A stretch of 64,000 nt of DNA from Mobilitalea sibirica (GTDB lineage: Bacteria > Bacillota > Clostridia > Lachnospirales > Lachnospiraceae), in contig NZ_JAEAGR010000001.1 in NCBI RefSeq assembly GCF_015999265.1, positions 310,001 through 374,000 of the forward strand. Reading direction: 5' to 3'. This document shows positions 28,628-37,968 of this stretch, piece by piece. The notes below the pieces were generated by a model. It had not been told where the DNA came from and made no database searches. It saw only the letters and a program-made list of their open reading frames with translations. The stretch's first letter is position 1. Every line of letters starts with the position of its first letter. The translations under genes and the position numbers were made by a program.

Positions 28628-28769
28628 TTCGCAGATAGCAGATACTGAAAAATATGGTATAATCCACGTTTCTTAACGGATTAACATCTGGCATGTTAAT
28701 TTCATTCTGGCTTCGTATGTTTCGTTGTAAATCTCTAATTACTTTTTCATAATCTAATCTATCTGCGAA
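28628..28769. other. 11-bp inverted repeat pair upstream of DUF1294 gene
   Basis: TTCGCAGATAG (28628-28638) and CTATCTGCGAA (28759-28769) are exact inverted repeats 120 bases apart. They enclose an extended -10-like TGGTATAAT near 28654-28662. Function is unknown; they could form a leader stem for the next gene. Confidence 0.4.
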
Positions 28770-28823
28770 ATTTCTTAATGGTAGGTTAAAAATATATTCA
28801 TCTAAGAAGGGTTTGATTACAAC

Positions 28824-29114
28824 ATGAGTGAAATATTATTTAGGTTTATAACGGCTTATCTGATCGTTATAAATATCATTGGCTTGTTTATCATGGGATA
28901 TGATAAACAAAGAGCCATAAAAAATAAGTGGCGTGTACCGGAGCGTACTCTACTTATCCTTTCTTTTATCGGAGGAGGTATCGGTACGTTTCTTGGCATG
29001 AGACTATTTCGTCATAAGATAAAACATATGAAGTTCATTATATTGCTTCCGATGGCAGCTCTTTTCTACATAGTCTTGTATTTTATATTCCTTCAACAAA
29101 TGTATCCCTACTAA
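28824..29114 (+). CDS. DUF1294 family membrane protein
   Basis: A 96-residue membrane protein matching DUF1294. Residues 7-24 form TM1; the conserved MGYDKQRA segment follows, then RVPERTLL, a second hydrophobic stretch with GGGIGTFLGM, the FRHKIKHMKF motif, and a final TM (~72-90). The family is widespread in bacteria and uncharacterised. It is a single-gene unit: a structured region lies upstream and a bidirectional terminator separates it from the convergent lipoprotein gene. The ATG at 28824 has the weak upstream sequence AAGAAGGG. Confidence 0.88.
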   Translation: MSEILFRFITAYLIVINIIGLFIMGYDKQRAIKNKWRVPERTLLILSFIGGGIGTFLGMRLFRHKIKHMKFIILLPMAALFYIVLYFIFLQQMYPY

Positions 29115-29209
29115 TATTTATAATAAATTGTTCTGCTCTGAATTAAATATGGGAGCTATATTTTATTAATCACACCCATCAATTTGTACAAAAAGCCAAA
29201 ATAATAAGA

Positions 29210-29266
29210 ACGGGCTAATACTTAACACATCTATTGTTATAGGTGTTTTGTATCAGCCCGTTTTCG
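29210..29266. terminator. Bidirectional terminator between convergent genes
   Basis: ACGGGCTAATAC (29210-29221) pairs with GTATCAGCCCGT (29250-29261), with an inner AACACATCTAT/ATAGGTGTT stem. TTTT follows on the plus strand and an A-rich stretch on the left serves the minus strand. Confidence 0.8.
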
Positions 29267-29305
29267 CGTATACGGTTAGTTTATTACTTCATTTATATAT
29301 ATGAT

Positions 29306-31474
29306 TTATTTCATATACTTATCATAGATAGGATCATAATTCGCAGGTTCGGCATAAAGGGTCGTGGTCAGATCATTCAAATCACTTTTCACTTTCTTGC
29401 CGTAGAAATGATGATTCGCAAAATCAATCAGATACACCATATCTTCATCTGTAACCATATGTCCTTCCTTGTGGATATGTATCGCGATGTTTTTATCCAA
29501 ACCAAGGAACTCAAATACTTCCCTAGCAGCCAGGTAAGTCAGCCACATACTCGGAGGATTTGTCCAGTCTTCATATAGATAGGAACCGGTAATGAACATA
29601 TAACGATCCTCTTCGGCAGTCAGAGCAGCTAAAAGATGTTGGTCAAAGGGCATGGTATTTACATCTTTAAACTGTAGGAATTTATCATTAAACCATTGAC
29701 GCTCTCCGGAGGATTGAAGAGAACTTAAGGGTTCATTTGCTGTCATTACATGGGGAGTAGCAATGCCTATGGAAGAGTAGTCATAGGTTTTACCCTCGCT
29801 CTTATATCGGAAAGCCGCCATTCCACCGGCCCCTGAACAGGAAGGTGCTGTGATACGGATACGTTTATCAAAGGCTCCGGCAACAGCCGTTGCTTTACCC
29901 CAACGGGATACACCGGTTAAAATTGTGTTATTAGGACTAATACCAAGCTCGGAGCCGGCACCGTTCTCAAGGGCATCAATAATCTTACTAAAGCCCCAGC
30001 TCCAGGCCATCAATGTTCCGGTTTGTTTTTGCCATACATCGCCGTAAGGATATAATTCATAGAACACACCGGTACGGGAGGTGTTATCGGCAGCTATTTG
30101 ACTGGTATCCAGTGTGATTACGGCATAACCGTTATCATTGGCATAAGCGGTCTGGGTAAGCCATCCAAATGCCATGATTACAGGATATCCACCCTCCGGC
30201 ATTTTAACCTTAGATTTGTCAGGGACACTAAACATTGCATTATAGCTTATCTTCTTACCGTTAGCTTCAACGGTAATCTTTAGATTATTGTCGTTTGCTT
30301 CATAGGTTACGGTTTCACCGGACGGATCAGGCATAACACCATACATATAATATTGATATAAATTAGAAATCTCTTTTGCCCGTTTCTTCCAATCCTCAGC
30401 ATTGTTTACACTATCGCCATTAAAGAAGGTGAAAGGATCAGGAAGAGTCTCTGATGCAGCCAATTGTTCTACATTAGGGAAACCACTGCCGTCATCCAGC
30501 TTACTAACAGCATCTCTAAGTTTTTCTAATACATCATCGAAATCTTTTTGCGTAGCACCGGGTTTTTCCAGGATATCTTTGGCTTCCATGATTGTGGTTG
30601 TAAGTATTTCACTGTTAACATAGCCCTCCGGATTAAAACCTTCAGCGTGTTTTATATAAGCTTGCAACATATAGGGACTTGCCTCCGTTACAGAATCGAT
30701 ATCTTTGCCTCTTAATATGATTTCCCCCATGCTGGAGGGATTAGACCAAGCGGTTCCGGTTCGATCAAAAATATTCACTGTTCCCAAGCGGCTTCCTGTC
30801 TGGCCGGCATCGTTAATTTGTAAATCAAAACCCATAACGGTATCGTTAGCCGGTGTATTCGTCCATGACAGACTTGCCTCTACGATATAACCAATTACTT
30901 TACCGGATTCATCCTTTAAACTTGTAGTTGCTGTATAAAAGCGCTTGGAATCTCCGGCATCCGTAGAAGCTTCGTTATCATAATTAACACGGTAGTGAAC
31001 ATCATCGCTTTGGTAGGAGGATGCCTTATCATTCATCTCATCTAAGAAAACCTCAACAGAATCCTGTTCATATGTATTGGAACTTGCTTTATTAAGTTCA
31101 GGATCTGTCACTATAAACAAGGAATAGAGAGCATTGTCATCCCATAGAACCTTAAACTCGCCGGTAGCCGCTACATTTGGCGAAGAGATAATTTCCGGTA
31201 CTATCGTACCGGCTGCCTGCCAAATATCATCAATCGTACCGTCCACATTAGGTGTACCAAAGGTAGCAAGGGCTCTGCCTTCAGAATCGAAGGGGTCTGC
31301 AGGTATAATCTCCTCCCTAACAGCTTCTGTAGGTTTTGGTGTTTCCGTGGGAGATGCTGTTGGTTCATCTACAGTGGTATCTGTTGGAGTCGTAGTATCT
31401 GTTTCTTTTTGGTTTGCCTTGGAACAGCCAACCAACATGAATGAGATTAAAAGCATGAAAGCAATTTTTTTCAT
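29306..31474 (-). CDS. Surface lipoprotein: CBM9-like module + CE15 glucuronoyl esterase
   Basis: A 722-residue lipoprotein with lipobox LVGC (Cys17) and a Thr/Pro linker. Residues ~70-255 form a CBM9-type module (GTIDDIWQAAG, VKVLWDDNALY-like segments). A helical FIVAR-like linker spans ~275-327. The C-terminal ~380 residues are a CE15 esterase: the nucleophile is Ser523 in GVSRWGKA, and His672 in HKEGHMV is the catalytic histidine. CE15 enzymes cleave ester bonds between lignin alcohols and 4-O-methyl-glucuronic acid of xylan. Anchored outside the cell, it would detach xylan from lignin. The CBM9 type usually binds glycan ends. It is a monocistronic minus-strand gene, and AGGAGG lies upstream of the ATG at 31474. 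Confidence 0.88.
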   Translation of the reverse strand: MKKIAFMLLISFMLVGCSKANQKETDTTTPTDTTVDEPTASPTETPKPTEAVREEIIPADPFDSEGRALATFGTPNVDGTIDDIWQAAGTIVPEIISSPNVAATGEFKVLWDDNALYSLFIVTDPELNKASSNTYEQDSVEVFLDEMNDKASSYQSDDVHYRVNYDNEASTDAGDSKRFYTATTSLKDESGKVIGYIVEASLSWTNTPANDTVMGFDLQINDAGQTGSRLGTVNIFDRTGTAWSNPSSMGEIILRGKDIDSVTEASPYMLQAYIKHAEGFNPEGYVNSEILTTTIMEAKDILEKPGATQKDFDDVLEKLRDAVSKLDDGSGFPNVEQLAASETLPDPFTFFNGDSVNNAEDWKKRAKEISNLYQYYMYGVMPDPSGETVTYEANDNNLKITVEANGKKISYNAMFSVPDKSKVKMPEGGYPVIMAFGWLTQTAYANDNGYAVITLDTSQIAADNTSRTGVFYELYPYGDVWQKQTGTLMAWSWGFSKIIDALENGAGSELGISPNNTILTGVSRWGKATAVAGAFDKRIRITAPSCSGAGGMAAFRYKSEGKTYDYSSIGIATPHVMTANEPLSSLQSSGERQWFNDKFLQFKDVNTMPFDQHLLAALTAEEDRYMFITGSYLYEDWTNPPSMWLTYLAAREVFEFLGLDKNIAIHIHKEGHMVTDEDMVYLIDFANHHFYGKKVKSDLNDLTTTLYAEPANYDPIYDKYMK

Positions 31475-31789
31475 GTAAGACCTCCTATATTAATTATTGA
31501 TTATATTTGAACAACATTCATTACAATTATATCAGTATTAATCCTATTAGTCTAATCATAATAATCAAATATGTTTTATAAGTCTATTCCTATATAGATT
31601 ATAACAAAATCAAAATAAATGGTTTTGATGACAGGCAAGAAGTTAAGTTACAACAATGTAGGTGTCTACCACAATTTACCGTTAAAAGCTTGACAATTTG
31701 GGGAAAAATTGATATTATTACACTAAAGTACGACGCTTTAAAGCGTTAAATCGATAAAGAGAGGCATTTAGGGAGAGTGAGGGTGAAGG
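31475..31789. other. Divergent promoter region of lipoprotein and symporter genes
   Basis: It contains the consensus promoter at 31690-31718 and a 14-bp palindrome ACGCTTTAAAGCGT (31733-31746) just downstream of it, an operator candidate for the symporter gene. A TGTAGGTGTCTACC half-dyad lies at ~31660. No gene is seen. Confidence 0.5.
31690..31718 (+). promoter_or_regulatory. Sigma-A promoter of the symporter gene
   Basis: TTGACA (31690-31695), a 17-base spacer and TATTAT (31713-31718), 72 bases before the ATG at 31790. Confidence 0.8.
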
Positions 31790-33337
31790 ATGGTAATAAA
31801 ACTTATATTTTTGATCTGTTTTTTTGCAGTTATGATATTTGTAGGATTTTATGCAAGAAAACATGCAACCAACGTCGGAGATTTTGTATTGGGGGGCCGT
31901 AAGGTTGGGCCATGGTTAACTGCATTTGCATATGGAACCTCATATTTTTCAGCAGTTGTATTCGTGGGCTATGCCGGCATGTTCGGATGGAAATATGGAA
32001 CCTCGGCCACATGGATCGGTTTGGGCAATGCGTTTATTGGAAGCTTACTGGCGTGGGTAGTATTAGGTCGTAGAACCCGGGTAATGACAAATCACATAAA
32101 ATCAGCTACCATGCCGGATTTCTTTGGAACCAGGTATGGATGTAAAATACTTAAAATTGTAGCTTCTGTGATTGTATTTGTTTTTCTCGTACCTTATACT
32201 GCATCCGTATATAACGGCCTTTCCCGCCTGTTTAGTATGGCTTTTGATATACCTTTTAAATATTGTATACTTGCAATGGCTGTTTTGACCGGTGTTTATG
32301 TATTACTGGGTGGATATATGGCAACTGCGATTAATGATTTTATTCAAGGTATCATCATGATAGGAGGGATTATCGCTGTAATATACTCCGTATTACATGG
32401 ACAGGGCGGTTTTATGGAAGCAATTCAGAAACTGGCTAAGTTCGAAAGTGATATACCTGTCACTATGGGACAGCCGGGAGCATTTACTTCATTTTTTGGT
32501 CCTGATCCTGTTAATCTTCTTGGAGTTATTATACTGACCTCTTTAGGAACCTGGGGATTGCCTCAGATGGTGCATAAATTTTATACAATAAAAAATGAAA
32601 AATCCATTAAAGCCGGAACAATAATTTCGACTGTTTTTGCGATTGTCATCGCCGGCGGAAGCTACTTCTTAGGAAGCTTTGGCAGATTGTTTGATAATGC
32701 TACGATCTATAATAGTGAAGGAGCAGTCGTATTTGATTCCATTATTCCTTATATGTTATCAAAAATGCCGGATATCTTAATTGGTATTGTAGTCGTACTG
32801 GTTCTTTCAGCCTCCATGTCTACACTTTCAAGTCTGGTGTTAACTTCCAGTTCTACGTTGACTCTGGATTTTATTAAGGATACAATTATTAAGAAGATGA
32901 GTGATAAGTCTCAGCTTTTTGTAATGAGGATATTAATTGTATTATTTATTGCTTTGTCAGTTATTATAGCGTGGGATCCCCCGTTCTTTATAGCACAGTT
33001 GATGAGCATCTCCTGGGGCGCTTTGGCAGGTGCATTCCTGGCACCGTTCCTTTATGGTTTGTATTGGAAAGGTGTAACAAAAGCAGCGGTCTGGGCTAGT
33101 TTTATCACCGGTGTAGGTAACACCGTTATTAATTTGATATTAACCAGAATGAAAAATCCGTTTATAACACCAATGTCACCAATCAATGCAGGAGCTGTTG
33201 CAATGATAGCCGGTCTGGTAGTAGTACCGGTAGTTAGTTTATTAACACCGAAGATGAAAAAGGAAGCTGTGAATGAGATATTCTCCTGCTTTGAAGAGAC
33301 CGTAACTGTACATAAAAAGAAATCCATTCAAGAGTAA
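31790..33337 (+). CDS. Sodium:solute symporter family protein (SSS)
   Basis: A 515-residue integral membrane protein of the SSS family with about 13 hydrophobic segments. The opening contains the GGRKVGPW segment after TM1 and TAFAYGTSYFSAVVFVGYAG, typical of the SSS unwound first repeat helix. VLSASMSTLSSLVLTSSSTLT near residue ~345 contains the family's sodium-site serines. Substrates in this family include proline, pantothenate, acetate, sugars and iodide; none can be chosen here. Its position before the aromatic 2-oxoacid cluster could mean uptake of an amino or organic acid, but its own promoter argues for a separate unit. The start is supported by the GGGTGAAGG sequence next to the ATG. 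Confidence 0.9.
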   Translation: MVIKLIFLICFFAVMIFVGFYARKHATNVGDFVLGGRKVGPWLTAFAYGTSYFSAVVFVGYAGMFGWKYGTSATWIGLGNAFIGSLLAWVVLGRRTRVMTNHIKSATMPDFFGTRYGCKILKIVASVIVFVFLVPYTASVYNGLSRLFSMAFDIPFKYCILAMAVLTGVYVLLGGYMATAINDFIQGIIMIGGIIAVIYSVLHGQGGFMEAIQKLAKFESDIPVTMGQPGAFTSFFGPDPVNLLGVIILTSLGTWGLPQMVHKFYTIKNEKSIKAGTIISTVFAIVIAGGSYFLGSFGRLFDNATIYNSEGAVVFDSIIPYMLSKMPDILIGIVVVLVLSASMSTLSSLVLTSSSTLTLDFIKDTIIKKMSDKSQLFVMRILIVLFIALSVIIAWDPPFFIAQLMSISWGALAGAFLAPFLYGLYWKGVTKAAVWASFITGVGNTVINLILTRMKNPFITPMSPINAGAVAMIAGLVVVPVVSLLTPKMKKEAVNEIFSCFEETVTVHKKKSIQE

Positions 33338-33431
33338 GTAACATTTTATTAAACAGAGAAGGAAAGTAACATAATAAATCTCTGAAATGCAAAGATAAGA
33401 CAATATAGTGTTATAACTTTACTAAAGGTCT

Positions 33432-33531
33432 AAGGCAGACTGTTAAAATATTCACGGGAGCATTACCTCTGCTTTTAAAGGCTGAGATTATGCTCCCTTG
33501 TAGTGGTAATAATGTATATCACATCTGCCTT
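33432..33531 (+). promoter_or_regulatory. Structured leader element before the first paaK (three-way-junction candidate)
   Basis: The outer stem AAGGCAGA (33432-33439)/TCTGCCTT (33524-33531) encloses two arms. One is GGGAGCAT (33456-33463)/ATGCTCCC (33490-33497) with an inner CTC-GC/GC-GAG stem; the other is GTGGTA (33503-33508)/TATCAC (33517-33522). The GCTGAGA loop and overall shape recall a TPP riboswitch, but the conserved pyrophosphate-binding half (CCTGATC...GCG-AGG) is absent. It ends 40 bases before the paaK ATG. Confidence 0.45.
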
Positions 33532-33571
33532 TGCAGTATTCAGAGGAATTAGATATAAGGGGGAACACCAA

Positions 33572-34876
33572 ATGATTTGGGCAAAAGAAGAAACACTTCC
33601 AAGAAAAGAACTGGAAGAAATCCAGTTAGCCAGACTGAAAGAGACGGTGACAAGAGTCTATGAAAAAGTCCCTGCTTACCGAGAAAAAATGGATCGGGCA
33701 GGTGTAAGGAGCGAAGATATCAGGAGCCTTGCAGATTTACAAAGGCTTCCATTCACGAATAAAAAGGACTTAAGAGATAATTATCCCTTTGGATTATTTA
33801 CAGTTCCAAAAAAGGAATTGGTTCGGGTACATGCCTCATCCGGTACCACAGGTAAACCAACGGTAGTAGGGTATACAAGGAAAGACTTACAGACCTGGAC
33901 AGAATGTGTCTCCAGAATAGCAGCCATGGGCGGAGCAACAGAGGATGACGTAGCCCAGATATGCTTTGGATACGGAATGTTTACCGGTGCTCTGGGACTT
34001 CACTACGGACTTGAGAACATAGGAGCTATTGTATGCCCCACATCATCAGGGAATACGCAAAAACAGATTATGTATATGCAGGATTTTGGAACAACGCTAT
34101 TGGTAGCTACACCTTCTTATGCATTACATATCGGAGAAGTTGTAAGACAGATGGGGATTGATCCGGAGAAAGATTTAAAAATAAAAATTGGATTAGTTGG
34201 CGGAGAAGGAATGACAGAACCTATGCGGGAAGAGATGCATAAGCTCTGGGGCAATGACATGAAGGTAACTCAAAATTACGGAATGAGTGAACTGATAGGC
34301 CCCGGTGTATCGGGAGAATGTTTGGAGTTATGTGGTATGCATATTAATGAGGACCATTTCATCCCTGAGATTATAGATCCGGACACCGGAGAGGTACTAG
34401 AGCCGGGTACAAAAGGGGAGTTGGTGATCACCTGTATTACAAAAGAAGCCCTTCCCTTAATTCGTTATCGGACTAGGGATATCTCGAGGCTTATGTATGA
34501 ACCCTGTAAATGCGGAAGAACAACAGTCAGAATGGAGAATCTCTCAGGACGTTCCGATGATATGCTGATAATTCGGGGAGTGAATGTATTCCCTACACAG
34601 ATTGAAGAAGTACTACTCAAGGTTCCGGAAATCGGTGCCCATTATGAAATTATTGTAGATCGAAAAAACCACCTGGACTTAATGGAAATTAAGGTTGAAT
34701 TAGCGGATGAATCTCTTCTGGATTCTTATGCGAAGTTAGGGGAGCTGGAACGCAAAATAAAAACTAGCCTTCGGGTGGTACTTGGATTGGATGCATCCAT
34801 TAAATTAGTAGCACCAAGAAGCTTACAAAGATTTGAAGGAAAAGCCAAAAGAGTTACCGATCTTCGGAAGTCTTAA
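33572..34876 (+). CDS. paaK: Phenylacetate-CoA ligase family protein (first copy)
   Basis: A 434-residue adenylate-forming enzyme. The AMP-binding P-loop is SSGTTGKPTVVGYT, followed by FGYGMFTGALGLHYG, QNYGMSE and the RYRTRDIS segment; the hinge and C-terminal domain contain [16 protein letters not shown]. It activates an arylacetate with ATP and CoA, or runs in reverse with IorAB. The ATG at 33572 is chosen because GGGGGAAC precedes it and the second paralogue begins identically (MIW); an in-frame GTG at 33503 lies inside the leader structure. A near twin is encoded at 37965. Clostridial iorAB clusters often carry such ligases; which aromatic acid is used is not decided by sequence. Confidence 0.92.
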   Translation: MIWAKEETLPRKELEEIQLARLKETVTRVYEKVPAYREKMDRAGVRSEDIRSLADLQRLPFTNKKDLRDNYPFGLFTVPKKELVRVHASSGTTGKPTVVGYTRKDLQTWTECVSRIAAMGGATEDDVAQICFGYGMFTGALGLHYGLENIGAIVCPTSSGNTQKQIMYMQDFGTTLLVATPSYALHIGEVVRQMGIDPEKDLKIKIGLVGGEGMTEPMREEMHKLWGNDMKVTQNYGMSELIGPGVSGECLELCGMHINEDHFIPEIIDPDTGEVLEPGTKGELVITCITKEALPLIRYRTRDISRLMYEPCKCGRTTVRMENLSGRSDDMLIIRGVNVFPTQIEEVLLKVPEIGAHYEIIVDRKNHLDLMEIKVELADESLLDSYAKLGELERKIKTSLRVVLGLDASIKLVAPRSLQRFEGKAKRVTDLRKS

Positions 34877-35131
34877 TAAAATATATGGCTCTAGTGCCAC
34901 CTGATTGCTATTTCGTATTCGTTACAGCAAGATGGTGACATGGATACTGCCTGTTTCATCGAAACTAAGCTTTAGTGAAAGCTTTGTCATTATGCGTTGG
35001 ATTGAAGCGTATTGTAATAGTGCTTATGTGAAATAAAGTTAGAAAAGTAGATGAAAATCAGGAAAAATAATTTGGCTAGTTATGAGTGAGAAATACACTA
35101 GGTTAGAAACATAAGAAAGGAGATATACATA
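34877..35131. other. Gap between first paaK and iorA
   Basis: A 255-base gap with two weak hairpins (TGCCACC...GGTGACA and AAGCTTT/AAAGCTT). No gene, promoter or T-run terminator is evident, so readthrough from paaK to iorA is possible. Confidence 0.35.
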
Positions 35132-36874
35132 GTGGCAGAGAAAGTGATTATGCTTGGAAATGAGGCGTTCGCCCGTGGGGCTTATGAGGCAGGATGTAAA
35201 GTGTCGTCTGCATATCCGGGCACACCAAGTACGGAAATTAGTGAGTATATTGTTCAGTATGACGAGATTTATTCGGAGTGGGCACCGAATGAAAAGGTGG
35301 CATTGGAGGTGGCTATTGGTGCCTCAATCAGTGGAGTAAGAGCTCTTTCCTCCATGAAGCATGTTGGCTTGAATGTAGCATCCGATCCTTTATTTACGGT
35401 TGCTTATGCAGGAGTTACCGGAGGTTTGGTAATTATCGTAGCGGATGATCCGGGACTATATAGCTCGCAAAATGAGCAGGATACCCGTGCTGTTGCCAGA
35501 GCTGCAAAGGTTCCGGTATTAGAACCATCCGACAGTCATGAGGCAAAGGAATTCGTCAAATTTGCATTTGAGCTTAGTGAAAAGTATGATACCCCGGTTA
35601 TTGTAAGAAGTACGACAAGGCTTTCCCATTCACAGGGTATGGTTGAGTTAAATGATAGGATAGAGGTTGAAGATAAACCTTATGTAAGGGATTTTGCTAA
35701 GAATGTAATGATGCCTTCCAATGCTAAGGGACGGCATTTGGTTGTCGAAAGCAGAGATCTGGCCTTGATTAAGGATGGGGGAAGCTTCCCAATTAATAAA
35801 GTTGAATATAACGATAAAAAGATAGGTATTATTACTTCCGGTATTCCTTATCAATATGTGAAAGAGGCATTACCTGAAGCTTCCGTATTAAAACTTGGTA
35901 TTGTAAATCCATTACCAAAAAGCTTGATTGAGGAATTTGCTTCTAAGGTTGAAACCTTATATATAGTAGAAGAGTTGGATCCGATTATAGAAGAACAGGT
36001 GAAATCCTGGGGCATTGAGGCAATTGGGAAAGACATTCTGACGATACAGGGTGAGTATAGCGCGAACTTATTACGTAGGGCAATTAACGGTGAAAAGGTT
36101 GTAGTAGCTCCGGCTGTGCAGCTACCAAACCGTCCTCCGATTTTATGTCCGGGATGCCCTCATCGCAGTGTATACTCCGTATTAAATAAATTAAAAATTC
36201 ATGGTGCCGGGGATATCGGATGTTATACTCTGGGTGCAGTAGCACCTCTTTCTGTACTTGACACTACGATCTGTATGGGAGCCAGTATATCCTCCCTTCA
36301 CGGAATGGAAAAAGCGAAGGGGAAAGATTTTGTAAAGAACTGGGTGGCTATTATCGGTGACTCTACCTTTATGCATACCGGAATCAATTCATTAATTAAC
36401 ATGGTATATAATAAGGCCACCGGTACAGTCATGATACTGGATAATTCAACAACCGGTATGACAGGACATCAGGACCATTCTGCAACAGGTAAAACTCTTA
36501 AAGGAGAGGAAACCTATTGCGTGGATATGGCTGCCTTATGTAAGGCTGTTGGAGTGAACCATGTTTATGTTGTGAATGCATTTGACACCAAAGAACTGGA
36601 GAAGGTGGTAAAGGAAGCAACGGCAATGGATGAAATTGCAGTTATTATTGCGCAGGCTCCTTGCGTATTGTTAGATAAGACATCGATAAAAACACAGTAC
36701 TACGTTGATATATCCGTATGTAAAAAATGTGGTATGTGCTTAAAACCGGGATGTCCTGCAATTACCAAGCAGGAAAGCGGAGACATCGTAATTAACGATA
36801 CTATGTGTAACGGATGCGGATTATGTATGACTTTATGTAAATTCAATTCCATTAAGCCGGTTCAGACACAATAG
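35132..36874 (+). CDS. iorA: Indolepyruvate:ferredoxin oxidoreductase, alpha subunit
   Basis: A 580-residue TPP enzyme that oxidatively decarboxylates aryl pyruvates (indole-, phenyl-, hydroxyphenylpyruvate) to aryl-acetyl-CoA and reduces ferredoxin. Residues 1-~180 are the pyrimidine-binding domain (GNEAFARGAYEAG, SAYPGTPSTE). Residues ~330-500 form the TPP/Mg domain (CPGCPHRSVY, GDIGCYTLG, IGDSTFMHTGINSL). Two [4Fe-4S] motifs end the protein: CKKCGMC...CP and CNGCGLC...C. The start is GTG at 35132 after GAAAGGAGATATAC; homologues open similarly. Eleven bases separate it from iorB, so they are cotranscribed. The cytoplasmic alpha-beta complex is normally heterotetrameric. Confidence 0.94.
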   Translation: MAEKVIMLGNEAFARGAYEAGCKVSSAYPGTPSTEISEYIVQYDEIYSEWAPNEKVALEVAIGASISGVRALSSMKHVGLNVASDPLFTVAYAGVTGGLVIIVADDPGLYSSQNEQDTRAVARAAKVPVLEPSDSHEAKEFVKFAFELSEKYDTPVIVRSTTRLSHSQGMVELNDRIEVEDKPYVRDFAKNVMMPSNAKGRHLVVESRDLALIKDGGSFPINKVEYNDKKIGIITSGIPYQYVKEALPEASVLKLGIVNPLPKSLIEEFASKVETLYIVEELDPIIEEQVKSWGIEAIGKDILTIQGEYSANLLRRAINGEKVVVAPAVQLPNRPPILCPGCPHRSVYSVLNKLKIHGAGDIGCYTLGAVAPLSVLDTTICMGASISSLHGMEKAKGKDFVKNWVAIIGDSTFMHTGINSLINMVYNKATGTVMILDNSTTGMTGHQDHSATGKTLKGEETYCVDMAALCKAVGVNHVYVVNAFDTKELEKVVKEATAMDEIAVIIAQAPCVLLDKTSIKTQYYVDISVCKKCGMCLKPGCPAITKQESGDIVINDTMCNGCGLCMTLCKFNSIKPVQTQ

Positions 36875-36885
36875 GGAGGAAAGCT

Positions 36886-37461
36886 ATGAAGACGAAAAAT
36901 ATAATGATTGTAGGTGTCGGAGGACAGGGTACTTTGCTTACCAGCAGAATACTTGGTGGTCTGACAATTCAAGCAGGTTATGATGTGAAACTTTCTGAGG
37001 TACACGGTATGGCCCAGAGGGGCGGCAGCGTAGTTACTTTTGTAAGATATGGTGATAAGGTAAGAGAACCAATCGTAGAAGAGGGGCAAGCGGATGTTTT
37101 AATTGCTTTTGAAAGACTGGAGGCGCTACGATATGCCCATTATTTAAAGAAAGACGGAGCGATTGTAGTAAACGATCAAAGAATTGATCCTATGCCCGTT
37201 GTCATTGGGGCGGCAAAATACCCTGAAAATATAATAGAGAATCTGGAAAAAAGTCATCGGGTTTATCGTGTTGATGCGATTGAAGAGGCGAAAAAGTTGG
37301 GAAACAGCAAGGTGTTTAATGTTATCGTTCTTGGTATGGCAGCTCAGCATATGGACTTTAAAAAAGAAGACTGGTTAACCGTGATTGAACAGACGGTTCC
37401 GGCAAAAACGGTAGAACTTAATAAAAAAGCATTTGAAATAGGTTATGATCTCCATAATTAG
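36886..37461 (+). CDS. iorB: Indolepyruvate:ferredoxin oxidoreductase, beta subunit
   Basis: A 191-residue subunit of the 2-oxoacid oxidoreductase gamma-domain type: IMIVGVGGQGTLLTSRILGG at the N-terminus, then the SEVHGMAQRGGSV motif, which contacts CoA/TPP in this fold. It partners with IorA encoded 11 bases upstream. The length matches family members (~190-200). AGGGAGGAAAGCT precedes the ATG. It lacks Fe-S cysteines, which are on the alpha subunit. It is followed by an ACT-domain gene after 81 bases. Confidence 0.94.
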   Translation: MKTKNIMIVGVGGQGTLLTSRILGGLTIQAGYDVKLSEVHGMAQRGGSVVTFVRYGDKVREPIVEEGQADVLIAFERLEALRYAHYLKKDGAIVVNDQRIDPMPVVIGAAKYPENIIENLEKSHRVYRVDAIEEAKKLGNSKVFNVIVLGMAAQHMDFKKEDWLTVIEQTVPAKTVELNKKAFEIGYDLHN

Positions 37462-37542
37462 AGTTTATTGAGGAATGTTATTGGCATAAAAAAGAGATAT
37501 AAAATGGATCAATTAATTTAACATATGGTAGGGGGGATTTAT

Positions 37543-37968
37543 ATGATTAAGCAGCTTTCCGTATTCGTACAGAATGAGATTGGAAGTCTGGCAGGAGTAA
37601 CATCCGTGTTAAAGGATAATAATATCAATCTTAGAGCAATTGCTTCCTTTGATACACCGGAGTTTGCAATTCTAAGAATTGTCGTTGATCAACCGGAGAA
37701 AGCGAAATCACTGTTATCTGAACATGGTTTTGCCGTGAAGATGTCCGAAGCAGTAGCAGTTGAGCTAATAGATAAACCCGGTGCATTAGATGGTATGCTG
37801 CATGTGATAGCAGATGCCGGTCTTGGAGTGAATTATATTTATTCTATAGTAGTTCGGGAAGGAAAAGTACCGCTTATGATTATTAATACCGAGGATTTGC
37901 CTAAAACAGCGGCTGTATTAAGAGAAAAAGGGTATACGGTTGCAGAGCAGGAGGATATAAAATCATGA
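37543..37968 (+). CDS. Tandem ACT-domain protein (amino-acid sensor)
   Basis: A 141-residue protein made of two ACT domains: residues ~1-65 ([21 protein letters not shown]) and ~70-141 ([21 protein letters not shown]). ACT domains bind amino acids at dimer interfaces. With no enzymatic or DNA-binding part, it probably acts as an allosteric partner or sensor for the neighbouring IorAB/PaaK enzymes; that is inference from position. The start is the second in-frame ATG, directly after GGGGGG. Its end overlaps the following paaK start by four bases (ATGA), showing translational coupling. A paralogue is encoded at 39407. Confidence 0.9.
   Translation: MIKQLSVFVQNEIGSLAGVTSVLKDNNINLRAIASFDTPEFAILRIVVDQPEKAKSLLSEHGFAVKMSEAVAVELIDKPGALDGMLHVIADAGLGVNYIYSIVVREGKVPLMIINTEDLPKTAAVLREKGYTVAEQEDIKS

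Noticed and set aside
33456-33531. TPP riboswitch (THI box)
   Set aside because: GGCTGAGA and the CCC-TTG context fit the 5' half, but the conserved CCTGATC and GCG-AGG pyrophosphate-binding half is absent. Reported only as an unassigned structured leader.
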